DNA of 64,000 nucleotides from assembly GCF_020509005.1 (NCBI RefSeq), contig NC_063020.1, positions 2,170,001 to 2,234,000 of the forward strand, written 5' to 3'. Made by a program: the position numbers and the translations under genes. The notes below the pieces were generated by a model. That model ran no database searches. It had not been told where the DNA came from and saw only the letters and a list, made by a program, of their open reading frames with translations. Below, in pieces: positions 11,102 to 21,083 of this stretch (the stretch's first letter is position 1; each line of letters starts with the position of its first letter). The stretch is from Fulvia fulva (Eukaryota; Ascomycota; Dothideomycetes; Mycosphaerellales; Mycosphaerellaceae).

Positions 11102-11743
11102 GGATGGTGTTGCTAAGTGCGAAGAGGTGGTATGTGGGAGGGGGGTGCGAGCTGCTGCTGTAATGATGATTCAAAAAAAAACCTACATTGCACCGCTGAG
11201 ATCCATGATCTCTGGGCACTACTGGCATCACATCTGACGTTACGTTGACCTGGGATCGGACGCTCAGCCATGCACAATGCAGAGTTATGATCTTTGTTCA
11301 GATCAGACTCAGCACAAAGAGCATGGCCTCTTTCCCGAAGTATGTCTCAATCCCCCTTTGTGACACACTGACTGACTCCATGCCATATATTCCAACTACC
11401 CCTGACGTGAGAGCATCGGCTTTGGCCCCATTGGCGCTTCCATCTATACTATTGCAACAGCCTCGTATACAGTCATCTCGACCTACCCAATGCTGGCGAA
11501 GGGCAACAATGCCTTGGCGACCTTTACGCTGAACAATTCACTTGTTCAGGTCACACCTAGACAATGAATCCGGAGCTATAATGCTTTGTGTTGTGAGTGA
11601 AGGCATCGTTCGGGGTTATGTGTTGGGCATGGACGAGTATATTACCCGCGGTTCCATCCATCTTCGTGTCCTTGCTTAGATCCCAACATCTTCCTTCCAT
11701 TTAAGCAGCCAGGGCAGCAACATCATCTTCCACCAGCAATCAA

Positions 11744-11747
<4 letters not shown>
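11102..11747. other. Intergenic, no supported gene
   Basis: About 650 bp between two F-box-like genes. Short open frames only; no recognisable motif. The right end runs into the ACT microsatellite. Confidence 0.5.

Positions 11748-11789
<42 letters not shown>
11748..11789 (+). repeat. (ACT)14 microsatellite
   Basis: Fourteen uninterrupted ACT units (42 bp) lie 43 bp upstream of the ATG at 11833, probably in the 5' leader of that gene. The tract is likely to be length-variable. Confidence 0.95.
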
Positions 11790-11832
11790 GTTACTGACAT
11801 CTCTTCACAACCTCCAAGAGAACCCCGTCAAC

Positions 11833-12936
11833 ATGACTCCGATTCAGTCACTCATCAAGCCAGCCGAGATCGTCAGCACCGGAAGCGAACGCGGCGAACT
11901 CTACGACCGATGCTCCCTGGAGGAACTTCAGTCGTTCGTCAAGGTACGAGGCGGCAAAGATGTAAAGATGCCGACAACTTACGAAGGTGCTGGCGACTGG
12001 CTTCTTGCAAAAGATCAGCATGACACCTTTCGCTACCTGGATCTTCCTCCCGAGCTAAGGTTGATCGTCAACGAAGAGCTGCTCGCATACGATCCAAAAC
12101 GTCCGTCGAAGATTCTCCATTCGCAGCTTCTCAGCACATCGAAGCAGATCAACAACGAGTGCTCGGATATTCTCCAGAAGACCATTGCCGAGGGCGGTAT
12201 CCACATCATCCGCATCCGCACCAACGAGTCGGACACCCCTTACTGCTATGCCACATGCTACACAAGTGAGCGTTGTGCGAAATGCAGGCACGTCATAAGC
12301 TCGACTACCATTCAGTTCCGCAATGCTGCTCCAATTCAGCTTCAGGACATCGGACTGCTCCACAACGACTTGACAGCGATGCCGCCAATCGCTGAGTCCG
12401 TCACCCGTATGACGATCGATATCGTCTTCGAGGGTCCATGTGTCGCTCGAGGATTGGAGGCAATCGTACAGCCGGTGTACAATATCAATCGTCAACTCTA
12501 CCTTCTGGCCACACAGATCCCATCTTCGAACATCACGGCAGTCTCGGTGCGTGTTACTGTTCCGGAGAAGGTAGAAATCGAGAAGAAGAACATCGCGAGT
12601 ATGCTCTGGCCACTGACCAAACTCGGGCCAGAAGTCGAAGTGAATATCACTGGAGTTCCGGACGATGTCGTCGAGTATCTCGCTAGCCAGCAAAATCTAA
12701 GCTCTCACAAGACCACGGCACTGACTGCGTGGCCAGAGATCAAGGCGAAAGCAGATGATCTGGTTCAGCGAGTCCAGAAGGCGGGCATAAAGCACACGGG
12801 CGTCCAGTTTCTTCCACGACTCCTTGCTGCGGCGTTCAGGAATAGCGATACGGAGCGCTACGAGTTTGACAGTTACAGTGATTCTCGAAGTGGCGGTCAT
12901 GTCACTGCTCGGATCGTCAGTGCCATGACCATCTAG
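11833..12936 (+). CDS. F-box-like family protein, possibly truncated by a premature stop
   Basis: An intronless ORF of 367 residues. The N-terminus carries the family block ELYDRCSLEELQSFVK, then the F-box-like leader FRYLDLPPELRLIVNEELL near residues 66-84. A Cys-rich segment with CYTSERCAKC follows, then the motifs RQLYLLATQI, MLWPLTKLGPEVEV and TGVQFLP shared with the genes at 13512 and 25333. The stop is TAG at 12934-12936, but the same frame continues for 32 more codons to TAA at 13033-13035. That tail contains KWQLLSAQADQVLE, matching the C-terminus of the gene at 13512 (KWMSLRRQAEQILVE). The TAG therefore looks like a recent nonsense change, perhaps CAG to TAG. Function is unknown. Confidence 0.85.
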   Translation: MTPIQSLIKPAEIVSTGSERGELYDRCSLEELQSFVKVRGGKDVKMPTTYEGAGDWLLAKDQHDTFRYLDLPPELRLIVNEELLAYDPKRPSKILHSQLLSTSKQINNECSDILQKTIAEGGIHIIRIRTNESDTPYCYATCYTSERCAKCRHVISSTTIQFRNAAPIQLQDIGLLHNDLTAMPPIAESVTRMTIDIVFEGPCVARGLEAIVQPVYNINRQLYLLATQIPSSNITAVSVRVTVPEKVEIEKKNIASMLWPLTKLGPEVEVNITGVPDDVVEYLASQQNLSSHKTTALTAWPEIKAKADDLVQRVQKAGIKHTGVQFLPRLLAAAFRNSDTERYEFDSYSDSRSGGHVTARIVSAMTI

Positions 12937-13035
12937 GGCAGTCCGAAATGGCAGCTGCTGTCGGCTCAGGCAGATCAGGTGCTGGAGCAGATGGCGGAGA
13001 ATGCGGAGGGGTGGCTGGTCGACAAGTACGGTTAA
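12937..13035 (+). pseudogene. Detached C-terminal tail of the F-box-like gene at 11833
   Basis: Thirty-two sense codons plus TAA, in frame with and directly after the TAG at 12934. K-W, Q-A-(D/E)-Q and a following (V/I)-L-x-E align with the end of the paralog at 13512-14651, so it was once translated as part of the upstream gene. Confidence 0.8.
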
Positions 13036-13511
13036 GTCACACGGGTAATACCAGACCACGGGTGTGTATGATAGATTGTGGTCACATGAGACCCCTGGCT
13101 CGGGCGAGTGTTGGGGATACTGATTAAGCATTGTAGAAACACGTACCCAATGAAGATGTATATTATCATCACGATCCGAGTTATGCATAAGCCAACTTTG
13201 GCGTCGCATCAAATTTTCACGGCGTGCTCAATTTTGTGAAGCTCTTACTTACTAAACTGCTCCGAAATGCGTCTTTCGCAGTGAATGACTATCGGATCCG
13301 CGCGCTAACTTCATCCGCCTCCCGCTTTCCTAGAAGCCCTCTCGACGCCAGCACACTGAGTTTTCCCCCTAATATCTAGACCAGCAACCAAGATCCATCA
13401 TCTCGACCGCCTCAACTACCTCCTACACAATCGCCAGAAGAGACAAGCGTGTGACCTACAACCTACAACGACTTGACTCTACCACCCACATGACTGAAGC
13501 ATACCGCCGCG

Positions 13512-14651
13512 ATGATTCCCACACCACTCATCGCCCCGCACAGCAGTATCAACATCAAGACCGATCGTCGCGACTTCTACGACAGATGCAGCCGGAAGGA
13601 GCTCGCATCCTTCATCAAGTCGCGGACGGGCCATAAGGTGCTCCCGATATATATGTCAAAGCAATTGCGTGGTCGACTCTTGGCACTCGATCGAAATGCC
13701 ACTTTCCGCTTCTTGGACTTGCCAGCGGAGCTCAGACTCGAGATCGAGGAGGAACTCCTTGGGCATAATCGCCCAACCAAGAAGCTGCACTGGCAGATAC
13801 TTGGTGTGTCCCAGATGATCAACAAGGAGGCATCTCCGATCTTTAGAGAGGCTGTCAACGGCGGCAAAATCCACCTTGTGCGCATTCGCTCCAACAAGAT
13901 CCACGGAGACGATTCGATTGCGACGTGCAGCCGAACGTTTTGCAGAGGTGCCTCCGTGTTACCCTTCACCACCATTCAGACCGGCAACAGCAACGCACGC
14001 CCACCATCACCGAATGGTCGGACTTGCAAGGAGCTTGCCGCCATGCCGCCTGTCTCAGATGAAGCAAGATACATGGTCATCAACATCGACTTTGAAAGTC
14101 CATGCCAGGGTGACGGTTGTGAACCCGACCAATTCAAGCCTGACGAGTTAATTTACCGTCACCTCTATCTACTTGCAACTCAGATAAGGACCTCAAACAT
14201 CGAAAAAGTGTCTCTCCGCATCATCACGGGTAAGCACATCTTGGCAGAAGAAGGAGTCTGGAAGATGCTCTGGCCACTCACACGACTTGGCCGACGGGTT
14301 CAGATCACCATCAACGGCATCAGCAACCAGAACTTTCGAGATCTGAACAAGGAGCAAGTTCGCTGCTCGTACGCCTACACCGCGCTCTCCGAAGTACAAT
14401 ATATCAAGGATGAGGCCCAAAGGCTCGCGGAAAAGGTCCGCCAGGCTGGCTTAAGCAACACTGGTGTCATGTTCCTACCGATACTAATCGAGGCTACTCT
14501 AGAAAAGCGAAGTCTCGGCTTCTGCCCTCTCTCGTGTGACGAAGGTGTGAAGGTCAGCATTCGCCAGATGCAGGACATCCTTGGCTGCCAGAAGTGGATG
14601 AGCCTGAGACGTCAGGCGGAGCAGATCCTGGTAGAAGCTGGAGAGACTTAG
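13512..14651 (+). CDS. F-box-like family protein, intact member
   Basis: An intronless gene of 379 residues and the best template for the local family. Block 1 (RRDFYDRCSRKELASFIKSR) starts near residue 19 and the F-box-like leader FRFLDLPAELRLEIEEELL lies near 64-82. After this come HWQILGVSQMINKEA and IHLVRIRSNK, a segment with two cysteines, VINIDFESPC, RHLYLLATQI, MLWPLTRLGRRVQITI, LAEKVRQAGLSNTGVMFLP, and the C-terminal KWMSLRRQAEQILVEAGE. There are no membrane segments or signal peptide, so it is probably nuclear or cytosolic. It lies in tandem and on the same strand as the gene at 11833. The molecular role is unknown; substrate adaptor for ubiquitin ligases is only a possibility raised by the F-box-like leader. 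Confidence 0.85.
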   Translation: MIPTPLIAPHSSINIKTDRRDFYDRCSRKELASFIKSRTGHKVLPIYMSKQLRGRLLALDRNATFRFLDLPAELRLEIEEELLGHNRPTKKLHWQILGVSQMINKEASPIFREAVNGGKIHLVRIRSNKIHGDDSIATCSRTFCRGASVLPFTTIQTGNSNARPPSPNGRTCKELAAMPPVSDEARYMVINIDFESPCQGDGCEPDQFKPDELIYRHLYLLATQIRTSNIEKVSLRIITGKHILAEEGVWKMLWPLTRLGRRVQITINGISNQNFRDLNKEQVRCSYAYTALSEVQYIKDEAQRLAEKVRQAGLSNTGVMFLPILIEATLEKRSLGFCPLSCDEGVKVSIRQMQDILGCQKWMSLRRQAEQILVEAGET

Positions 14652-15317
14652 GGTAATGCCTCGTTTTCGGGAATCACGGCGCGAAAAGGCTCACGGTTGC
14701 AGAAATATCCTAGAAGTACCTTGACACAGAGAGCACCGCACATAAAGAGGTCGACGATAACGAACTACTGTTCTATAGGGAGAGAGGAAGAGGAAGGATC
14801 GTCCGACAGGGGGGTCTATGAGGCTCCCCCAAATGCCTGATAGGGAGATGCAGTTGGTTTCGCTATGAGTCATTGACTAGACGACTTTAGCTAGTCACTT
14901 GTGTAGCTTGAGACAGTAACATGTAAGCGCTACTGTCCATGCAGCCTCGATACTAGCAGAATGAAGACGTGGCGTTGGCTTGGCAAGCACATGCGAATCA
15001 AGATGTATACTAACTCTCTTTCCTACACTGTCACAACCCCTGCCCAGCTGAGCCGTCCTCATTCTCTGTCGGTCGAGTTTTCTGTGTCAAGATGTTGGAA
15101 CTGTACTTCGACCATCATGACTTCACAAAGCCGTAAGCTTAAGTCTAGCGATACCCTCCAGCACACTGGCGCACATAGCCCTTCCTATCCCGTTAGCCTT
15201 ATTATACACTGCAAAAAGAAACTCCTTACAAGACTAACAGGTCGAATTTGCGTTACTCTTGCATCTAGGATAAGGAAAACAGCTCTTGTGATTATGAGCG
15301 GTTTTGCCTTGTGATTC
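14652..15317. other. Intergenic, no supported gene
   Basis: About 670 bp left of the inverted-repeat element. Short overlapping frames on both strands show no family features. Confidence 0.5.
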
Positions 15318-15621
15318 CAGTCCTGGGCATAGTTTGTACAGCCCCTGTTCTCCCCACTTTCCTCATTAGGAAGGATGTATCCACTGCTTGGCGTAGCTCA
15401 CCACTTGGTGTGTCCTTCATTGTTGGCTATTACTGCCTCGCAGCGTTCTCGCATACTCTTGCATATACGTTGTATGTCCTTAGGTGTGAGCTTGGCCCAT
15501 TCTTGATAGTGAGATTGAAGGTATAGTGAGATTGAAGGTAGCAACACCTTCTGAGATGGACATGGATAGCCGGAAGTGGTTAGCGTAAATACAGGGGTTG
15601 TAAAAACTATGCCCAGGACTG
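15318..15621 (-). mobile_element. Internally deleted Tc1/mariner-like element (MITE)
   Basis: Left end 15318-15348 and right end 15591-15621 form 31-bp terminal inverted repeats starting CAGTCCTGGGCATAGTTT, with only about three mismatches. The minus strand from about 15520 to 15398 encodes the end of a Tc1-type transposase: EWAKLTPKDIQRICKSMRER, then a stretch ending GHTKW and a stop. This is the hallmark C-terminus of that family. The right terminal repeat leads almost directly into this C-terminal piece, so most of the transposase has been deleted. Both flanks read TC instead of the expected TA target duplication. A perfect 17-bp tandem duplication (15506-15522 and 15523-15539) lies inside. 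Confidence 0.8.
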
Positions 15622-16390
15622 TCGAACCGAACACCTCTAACAAGCTCAACCATAACAGTTTCAATCATGTGTACTCATGGAGGCGTGGAATTGGTGACAA
15701 TGGCCAATCAAGACTTCAGCACTGCGCATTTACATTTGAAGGGGAGCAATCGACCCTTATGCGACGAGGCGATGGGTGGTTGCTCCAATTGCTGTGATTG
15801 GCTTGTCAGAGTTGTTCGATGCGGACTCGAATGCACTGCTGATATATGTGGCTTTCAAGACGGGCACTTCTATTGTAAACCGCACTTCTATCACTTACAA
15901 AGGTTAGTGCTTCCGCAGGTCTCTGGAATTCCACGGCATCTCGTACTCTCACGTTCTCAGCATCATGGAACCAACAGAGACCACATCACCACCATTATTC
16001 ATCTCCGCGTGACCGACAGGCGGCAGGCATTCGAACCTAGCGTACAGCCTTCCACAGGCGATGACTCGATGCTGAATCTACAAAATGACTTGATGACAAA
16101 ACAGGGGACGTCAACAAGACATTTGTCGGCGGCTTCCTTACTGAGTGTGTTAGGATACTTCGAACACTCTGCTACAATGTCCTATTTGTCTTCGGCAAAC
16201 GCCTTACAAACGTCGCAAATACTACACCAGTCGAGGGCAGGAGATCAAGGCCTCGTTGAACCTCGATGCGCCAACTGCGATGAGCAGTCTATCCATCTTT
16301 CATTCATGCGATCCATTACCAACTTTCTCTCGTTCCTGCAACTTCCTACATATACTCATGTCCATCCAACGCCAACAGTCCCACACCAGC
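15622..16390. other. Intergenic, one unsupported open frame
   Basis: A plus-strand frame at 15667-16428 stays open for 253 codons but has no conserved-looking segment, is rich in His/Ser/Cys without pattern, and overlaps the 3' end of the minus-strand gene. I do not count it as a gene. Confidence 0.5.
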
Positions 16391-17926
16391 TCATGATCCG
16401 CCACCCAGCACGTATCGCGGATCGATAGCCTGCGACCCGGCAAGACTCCCCAAATTGCTGAACGAGCGATCTGTGAAACGGTAGTCTCGCTCATCGCCGT
16501 TCTTGCAACCCTTAGTAGCCATAGCGGCCTCACCACACTTCCGGACCATGTCCACGTCCGCTTCATAACTAGTCGCAAGGTTGTAGTAAGACTTGTAGTG
16601 TGGTTCATCAGCGTCCTCGATGACCTTCTTGACGTATTCCTTCTCGAATTCCGTCTCCGCTCCGAATGTGACCTGGCATGCCCTAGGGATGCGCTCCATG
16701 ACCTGGACAAGCATAGCTTGCCTGTGGTCGATGCCTCCGCGCTCGACGCAGGTAATACGAAGCTGCTCGAGTCCAGTCATAGCCTGTAGCTCCCGCCAGC
16801 ATACCAGGGCGACGAAGTCCTGAACGCTCAGAAACCTGTGCGACAGAGAGGAGTTACTGCTGGAGGAGCATAGGTCGAGGACCAAGACCAGGGACTTGAT
16901 CTGTGCCAGCGAAGGCAGATCGATGCGTTGAGTGGGAAGGAAGGGCTTGGTCGACTTCTCCACCTTGAAGCTCATGATGATCTTGTTCTCAGCATACAGG
17001 ATGTCCTTTGTCTCCTCGTAGATTTGGTTGCAGGTCCCGAGGATGACTGGCTTGCAATCAGAGGCGAGGCCTTTGCGAAGGTCACGGTTTGCTTCTATCT
17101 GTCGCACTGTGTCGCCATCGAGAAAGGGACGGCCTGCGAGGAAGATGTAGCCAGTCTTGGAGACGAGTAGTTTGCGGTAGACAATGTTCCTCATCTCAGC
17201 TGGGAGATCGAGGAATCGAAAGGGCTTGGTTGGCGAGCTCGTGGCCGCGTTGCCAGGAGTGGTGGTAGCATGTACGAGTTCTTCAACCGGACCTTCACTG
17301 ATGATGACCTCGTCGTTCTCCTGCTTGGCTTTCTTCGCCACTAGCAGGGGAATCTTGCTCTTCTTCCGGTCCTCGCCCGAGAGCCACCGTGGGACGGTCT
17401 CCTCGATCTTCTCGATCTTCTCAATCTTCTCAAACTTCTCGGTAGCCGAATCTGCAGGCTGGAGCTCAGAGTGCCTCTGTAGAAGTGTGCTGAAGACCGC
17501 GCGGGCAAACATGCCAATCTCCGAGTTGGCTTCTCGAAGCGCTTCCATCAACCTCCCAGCATCGAGATCGCACATTTCCAGAACCTCGTTCAAAGCAGCA
17601 TCGGCATCCATGTCATGTCTGCCGAACACCGCTTGGCGATTGGTGGCACATCGCTTGAGAGCCCTCATAAGATCGTCATCTTGTGCGATTTCCACCTCGG
17701 GTGGTATGTCGTCTCGTGAGGCCTGCGTGTGTGTTGTCGTGATCCCGAGTGGTGTGACGGTACTCGAGTTCAGCGGAAGTGATGCAGCGCCGCCGAAGGA
17801 GGATCCAAATGATGCTGTCGCAAACGGGGAGCGTGGGAGTTTGTTTGTAGCCGGAGTCGCGGTGAAAGAAGCGAAAGTGGGTGGTCTGCCAAAGGCGGGC
17901 GGGTTGCCTGTGAACTCGAACACCAT
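16391..17926 (-). CDS. F-box-like/2EXR-type domain protein
   Basis: A single exon of 511 residues from ATG at 17926 (MVFEFTGNPPAFGRPPTFAS); the open frame continues upstream without a better start. Residues 1 to about 80 are Ser/Thr/Pro-rich and low complexity, followed by a predicted helical region with a short KIEKIEKIEE repeat. The F-box-like leader FRFLDLPAEMRNIVYRKLL sits near residue 235. Behind it come LGTCNQIYEETKDILYAEN and IKSLVLVLDL, the usual order in the large fungal family of F-box-like/2EXR proteins. It lacks the RHLYLLATQI and MLWPL motifs of the plus-strand cluster, so it is at most a distant relative. Function is unknown. Confidence 0.8.
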   Translation of the reverse strand: MVFEFTGNPPAFGRPPTFASFTATPATNKLPRSPFATASFGSSFGGAASLPLNSSTVTPLGITTTHTQASRDDIPPEVEIAQDDDLMRALKRCATNRQAVFGRHDMDADAALNEVLEMCDLDAGRLMEALREANSEIGMFARAVFSTLLQRHSELQPADSATEKFEKIEKIEKIEETVPRWLSGEDRKKSKIPLLVAKKAKQENDEVIISEGPVEELVHATTTPGNAATSSPTKPFRFLDLPAEMRNIVYRKLLVSKTGYIFLAGRPFLDGDTVRQIEANRDLRKGLASDCKPVILGTCNQIYEETKDILYAENKIIMSFKVEKSTKPFLPTQRIDLPSLAQIKSLVLVLDLCSSSSNSSLSHRFLSVQDFVALVCWRELQAMTGLEQLRITCVERGGIDHRQAMLVQVMERIPRACQVTFGAETEFEKEYVKKVIEDADEPHYKSYYNLATSYEADVDMVRKCGEAAMATKGCKNGDERDYRFTDRSFSNLGSLAGSQAIDPRYVLGGGS

Positions 17927-18311
17927 TCTTGCTGTGGTCAATTGGTTTTGGTGATGTCGGATGCTGGATGTTGTTGAGTCGAGGTGCAATTGTTTATCTG
18001 CAGTCGCAACTTGTCAGCGGGAAGGAAAGAAATTTGCGGAAGGATCAATGCGTAGCGGGCCGTTGGCGGGAAACGCCGAGCGGGGCAACCATGTCAGTGA
18101 ATTAGAAGCGATTCAGCTTGTGATCTTGTCCCTTTCCAGTCATTAGCAATCGCTTTTTGAGCGCACAGTCGCCTAATGTTCTCCTGCACCGGCATCCTCA
18201 GCGGAGAGAAACTGCTGATTAGCTCCACGAGTTAGATGTCCGAGTGTGCGACAAACAGAGAAGTTCCATTGACGATTGGAGGGGCTCTGAGTTGTGGTAC
18301 TCGCCATCGTG

Positions 18312-19572
18312 TTACCACATACTTGCCCCACCGCTAGCGTTGATAGTATCGCCGTTGATCCATCTTGCTCCTCCACCTCCACATAGCCAGCATACCACAT
18401 CTGCGACCTCACTCGGCCTCCCCAATCTGCAGTGCCAAATATGTCAGCCAGGATCCGCAAGATCACATACCCTTCGCCAGGACATCATTCACTTATAGCT
18501 TCCCACACCAGTGTGCCTCCAGAGCGTATGTCTGACTCACCTCTTCTCGATAGTCCACTCATTCTTCACAATATCAATAATCTCCTGACTCGCCTGCCGT
18601 AAACCATCCGTATCCGTCGCTCCTGGACTAACATTATTGATGGTGATCTGCTTCTTCGCGCCATATGTGACGGCAAAGTTCCTCGTCATGTGCTCCAACG
18701 CCGCCTTACTTGCCGAGTATATTATCGTCGGACCACCCAAAACGACTCGAGCGGAGATCGAAGTAATGTTAATGATGGAGCCGCCGGGTCGAATTACGGG
18801 GAGGACGGCTTGGATCAGCATGTAGGGTGTGAGGACGTTGAGGTTGAAGATGCCGTAGAATTCGAGGGCGGCCTGGGCGTCGTTGGGGTATACTGAGAGA
18901 GAAGTGTGGTTAGTTTCGAGATCATTTGCAGTGATCGATCGTAGCGAGTCCTTGGAGTGATGTACTTCCGAACTCCATGGCCTAACCTGCGCCGAGAAAA
19001 CCAATCAGACACCAGGTCGTTCCCGCTTTTGGGTGTACTCACGAGCTGCGGCGCCAGCATTGTTGACCAAAATGTCGATGCCGGTTGTGGAGAAAGCAGA
19101 GAGCGTTTGCTGGATCATGCTATCCGCGAGCTGTATCCAGGTGTCAGCAGAACGCGGCCACCCGTTGTCGCGGACATCCTACTCTTATCCATATGGTATG
19201 GTAAAGCTCTCGACATACCTCTTGATATAATGCCTGATGCCCCTGCACATCCACGCCCTGTATCGCAATCGCTTCACATCCCAATCTTCTTATCTCCGTG
19301 ACACAGCTCTTCGCCGCCTCAATATTATTGAGGTACGTTATCGTGATCTGTACCAGTCCTCATCAGCAACCACTCCGAGATCCCGCTACGCTGAACATAC
19401 CGCTTTACACCCCTTCCTCGCAAACTGCAACGCAATCTCCCTCCCGATGCCCCTCGACCCACCTGCAACATCCATTAGCACACCACGTTCTCCTCTGGCT
19501 ATCCTTTTGCCTACCAACATACTTACCAGTCACAATAGCGACCTTCCCCTCCAACGGCCTCGCAGTCGACAT
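18312..19572 (-). CDS. Short-chain dehydrogenase/reductase (classical SDR)
   Basis: A cytosolic NAD(P)-dependent oxidoreductase of unknown substrate. Six exons (19527-19572, 19401-19462, 19219-19347, 19043-19130, 18541-18892, 18312-18426) join to 263 residues, a normal SDR length. The cofactor motif TGGSRGIG is split by the first intron. NNAG ends exon 4, and the catalytic Ser and YSASK (Tyr and Lys) lie in exon 5 (INITSISA and YSASKAALEHM). The C-terminal exon encodes RLGRPSEVADVV and INGDTINASGG, the usual SDR ending. The introns are 64, 53, 88, 150 and 114 nt. The last join (AG to ATTGGG) was chosen because it restores the RLGRP motif in frame. No partner genes suggest a pathway. Confidence 0.88.
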
Positions 19573-19835
19573 CTCAGTCTCTCACACACCACTCACCTCA
19601 GACGCAAGCTCATTCACCCTCTGAGAAGCACCAGCCAATCTCGCATCAATACTCGACACGACCTTGGTATTCCTATAAGAAACTCGAACCCCCGACGGCC
19701 TCTCCTCCTTACATATCAAGAACCGATCCCTTAATCATCACCACTCAGCCGCAAACAGTAAACGAGCGAATCCACATCGAGCCCGCCCAAGCCCTCGCCC
19801 TGGCAGGGGCCTTCAAGGTGAACTGTTCCACAGAG

Positions 19836-20085
19836 GTGCGTGGCCACAAGTGGATGAATTATAGCCACGTGGCCACGACTTGAACCACCGGGTGGCCATA
19901 GTGTGGCGCCACAGCCTGACTCAGCTTGAGGAGGCATAAGGACAGTCCGGAAGGCGGTCGATATCAGGCACTAAGGCATTAATGGTCCGTGCCCAGGCTG
20001 TGGCCATAGTGGACGAATATTCAGCCTCATGTTCGCAGTGTGGCCACCGGAAGTGGACCAACTTGTGATGGTGTGGCCGACATCA
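19836..20085. repeat. Degenerate GTGGCCA-containing repeats
   Basis: The core TGGCC(A) recurs six times in 250 bp (near 19841, 19870, 19893, 20000, 20041 and 20075). Two copies extend to a longer unit: GTGGCCA, then AGTGGA(T/C)GAAT, then AGCC (from about 19840 and 19999). The block abuts the inverted-repeat element that begins at 20098. Confidence 0.55.
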
Positions 20086-20097
20086 CTATTGTTCCGA

Positions 20098-20400
20098 CCT
20101 CGACACTTCCCCTGACCCCAGCTCGCCGACCTGACCCCACTTGATCATCAAATTCTTATCAAATTCTCATCAATGTCGACTATCTTGCACGTCGCCGTTG
20201 CGCCTCGGGGAGGGCACATCGGGGGGGCCCAAGGGGGGCCCAACCCCTCCCACTTGTTGCCGGCTCGAGTGCGCGGAGAACAAAGATGCTAGGGGTCCTT
20301 TAAGGCGCAATGTGAAGTCGTAGTAGTATAAAGTGTCAATCAAGGTGTCGCCAAATGATGGGGTTAGTTCGGCGAGCTGGGGTCAGGGGAAGTGTCGAGG
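20098..20400. mobile_element. MITE-like element with perfect 32-bp terminal inverted repeats
   Basis: Bases 20098-20129 (starting CCTCGACACTTCCCCTGACC) are exactly the reverse complement of 20369-20400. Looser pairing extends about 12 bp further inward. Total length is about 303 bp with no coding frame, typical of a non-autonomous DNA transposon. GAC lies directly outside the CTCGAC ends on both sides (20096-20098 and 20400-20402, overlapping by one base the outermost repeat position), so a 3-bp target duplication is possible. The interior holds G-rich runs around GGGCCC near 20221-20245 and short ATCAAATTCT repeats near 20148-20170. The superfamily is not assignable by eye. Confidence 0.8.
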
Positions 20401-20645
20401 ACTGTTCCAACCCCCATCCCTCGCGTATGACGCCGTGTCCACCAGGATGTGGAAACTCAATCCTCTTCTCAGACTTCTCTCGCCGGGATCATCGCCTTCC
20501 ATGCTGGGGTTCGTAGGCTAGACTTGCCTGGGTATCGGGCAAAAGTGCCGTTTATATCCTGCACTTTTCAACCCGGGAATGCGTACTCACCTTCCCTTTT
20601 GGAGTAGGTGTGGATTTCGATCTGGTGGACATGTCAGCTGAGTAG

Positions 20646-21044
20646 TCAGGATCGCCAGCGGAAGGGAGAATTTGGTCTGGAGATGTTGTTGATTTGCAAG
20701 TGCCGAAAAGGCGTTGCGTAATGGGTGAAGGATCGATGGATACGGTTGGTGCTGCTGCCTTTTTGAGTAGGTATCATATCACACAAAGAATCTGAGTCAT
20801 GAAAGCGCCAAAGCACGCTGATACCGCTGCTTCTCGCTGCCCGTTTGATGAGTTCAAATGCCGCTTGCAAGATATCGCGAGACATCTCTCCATCCTGCCT
20901 GTCATCCTCTTCTCGGACGATCTGATATTCATCGCTAGTAGAACGAGTGTTTCCAAGCTGTTCTTCAAGGCACTTGACCGCCTTTTCGCTTACGTCCCTG
21001 GCATGCTCTGTAGCTGGAGTTCGTTTTCTCGCGGATGGAGCCAT
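20646..21044 (-). CDS. Hypothetical protein, weak candidate
   Basis: Open for 132 residues from ATG at 21044 (MAPSARKRTPATEHARDVSE), just 40 bp beyond the VPS74 stop. The first half is charged and helix-prone (VKCLEEQLGNTRSTSDEYQI, then REEDDRQDGEMSRDILQAAF); the second half is nondescript. It may instead be 3' UTR of VPS74. No family recognised. Confidence 0.25.
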   Translation of the reverse strand: MAPSARKRTPATEHARDVSEKAVKCLEEQLGNTRSTSDEYQIVREEDDRQDGEMSRDILQAAFELIKRAARSSGISVLWRFHDSDSLCDMIPTQKGSSTNRIHRSFTHYATPFRHLQINNISRPNSPFRWRS

Positions 21045-21083
21045 TTCGGGAATTGGTACTGTATTGGACCTGCGGCTCGGCAC

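Noticed and set aside
15667..16428. 253-codon plus-strand ORF
   Set aside because: No conserved-looking segments, irregular composition, and its end overlaps a credible minus-strand gene.
5246..19572. Secondary-metabolite cluster (P450 plus SDR)
   Set aside because: The two oxidoreductases are about 11 kb apart with F-box-like genes and COQ9 between, and there is no synthase, transporter or pathway regulator.
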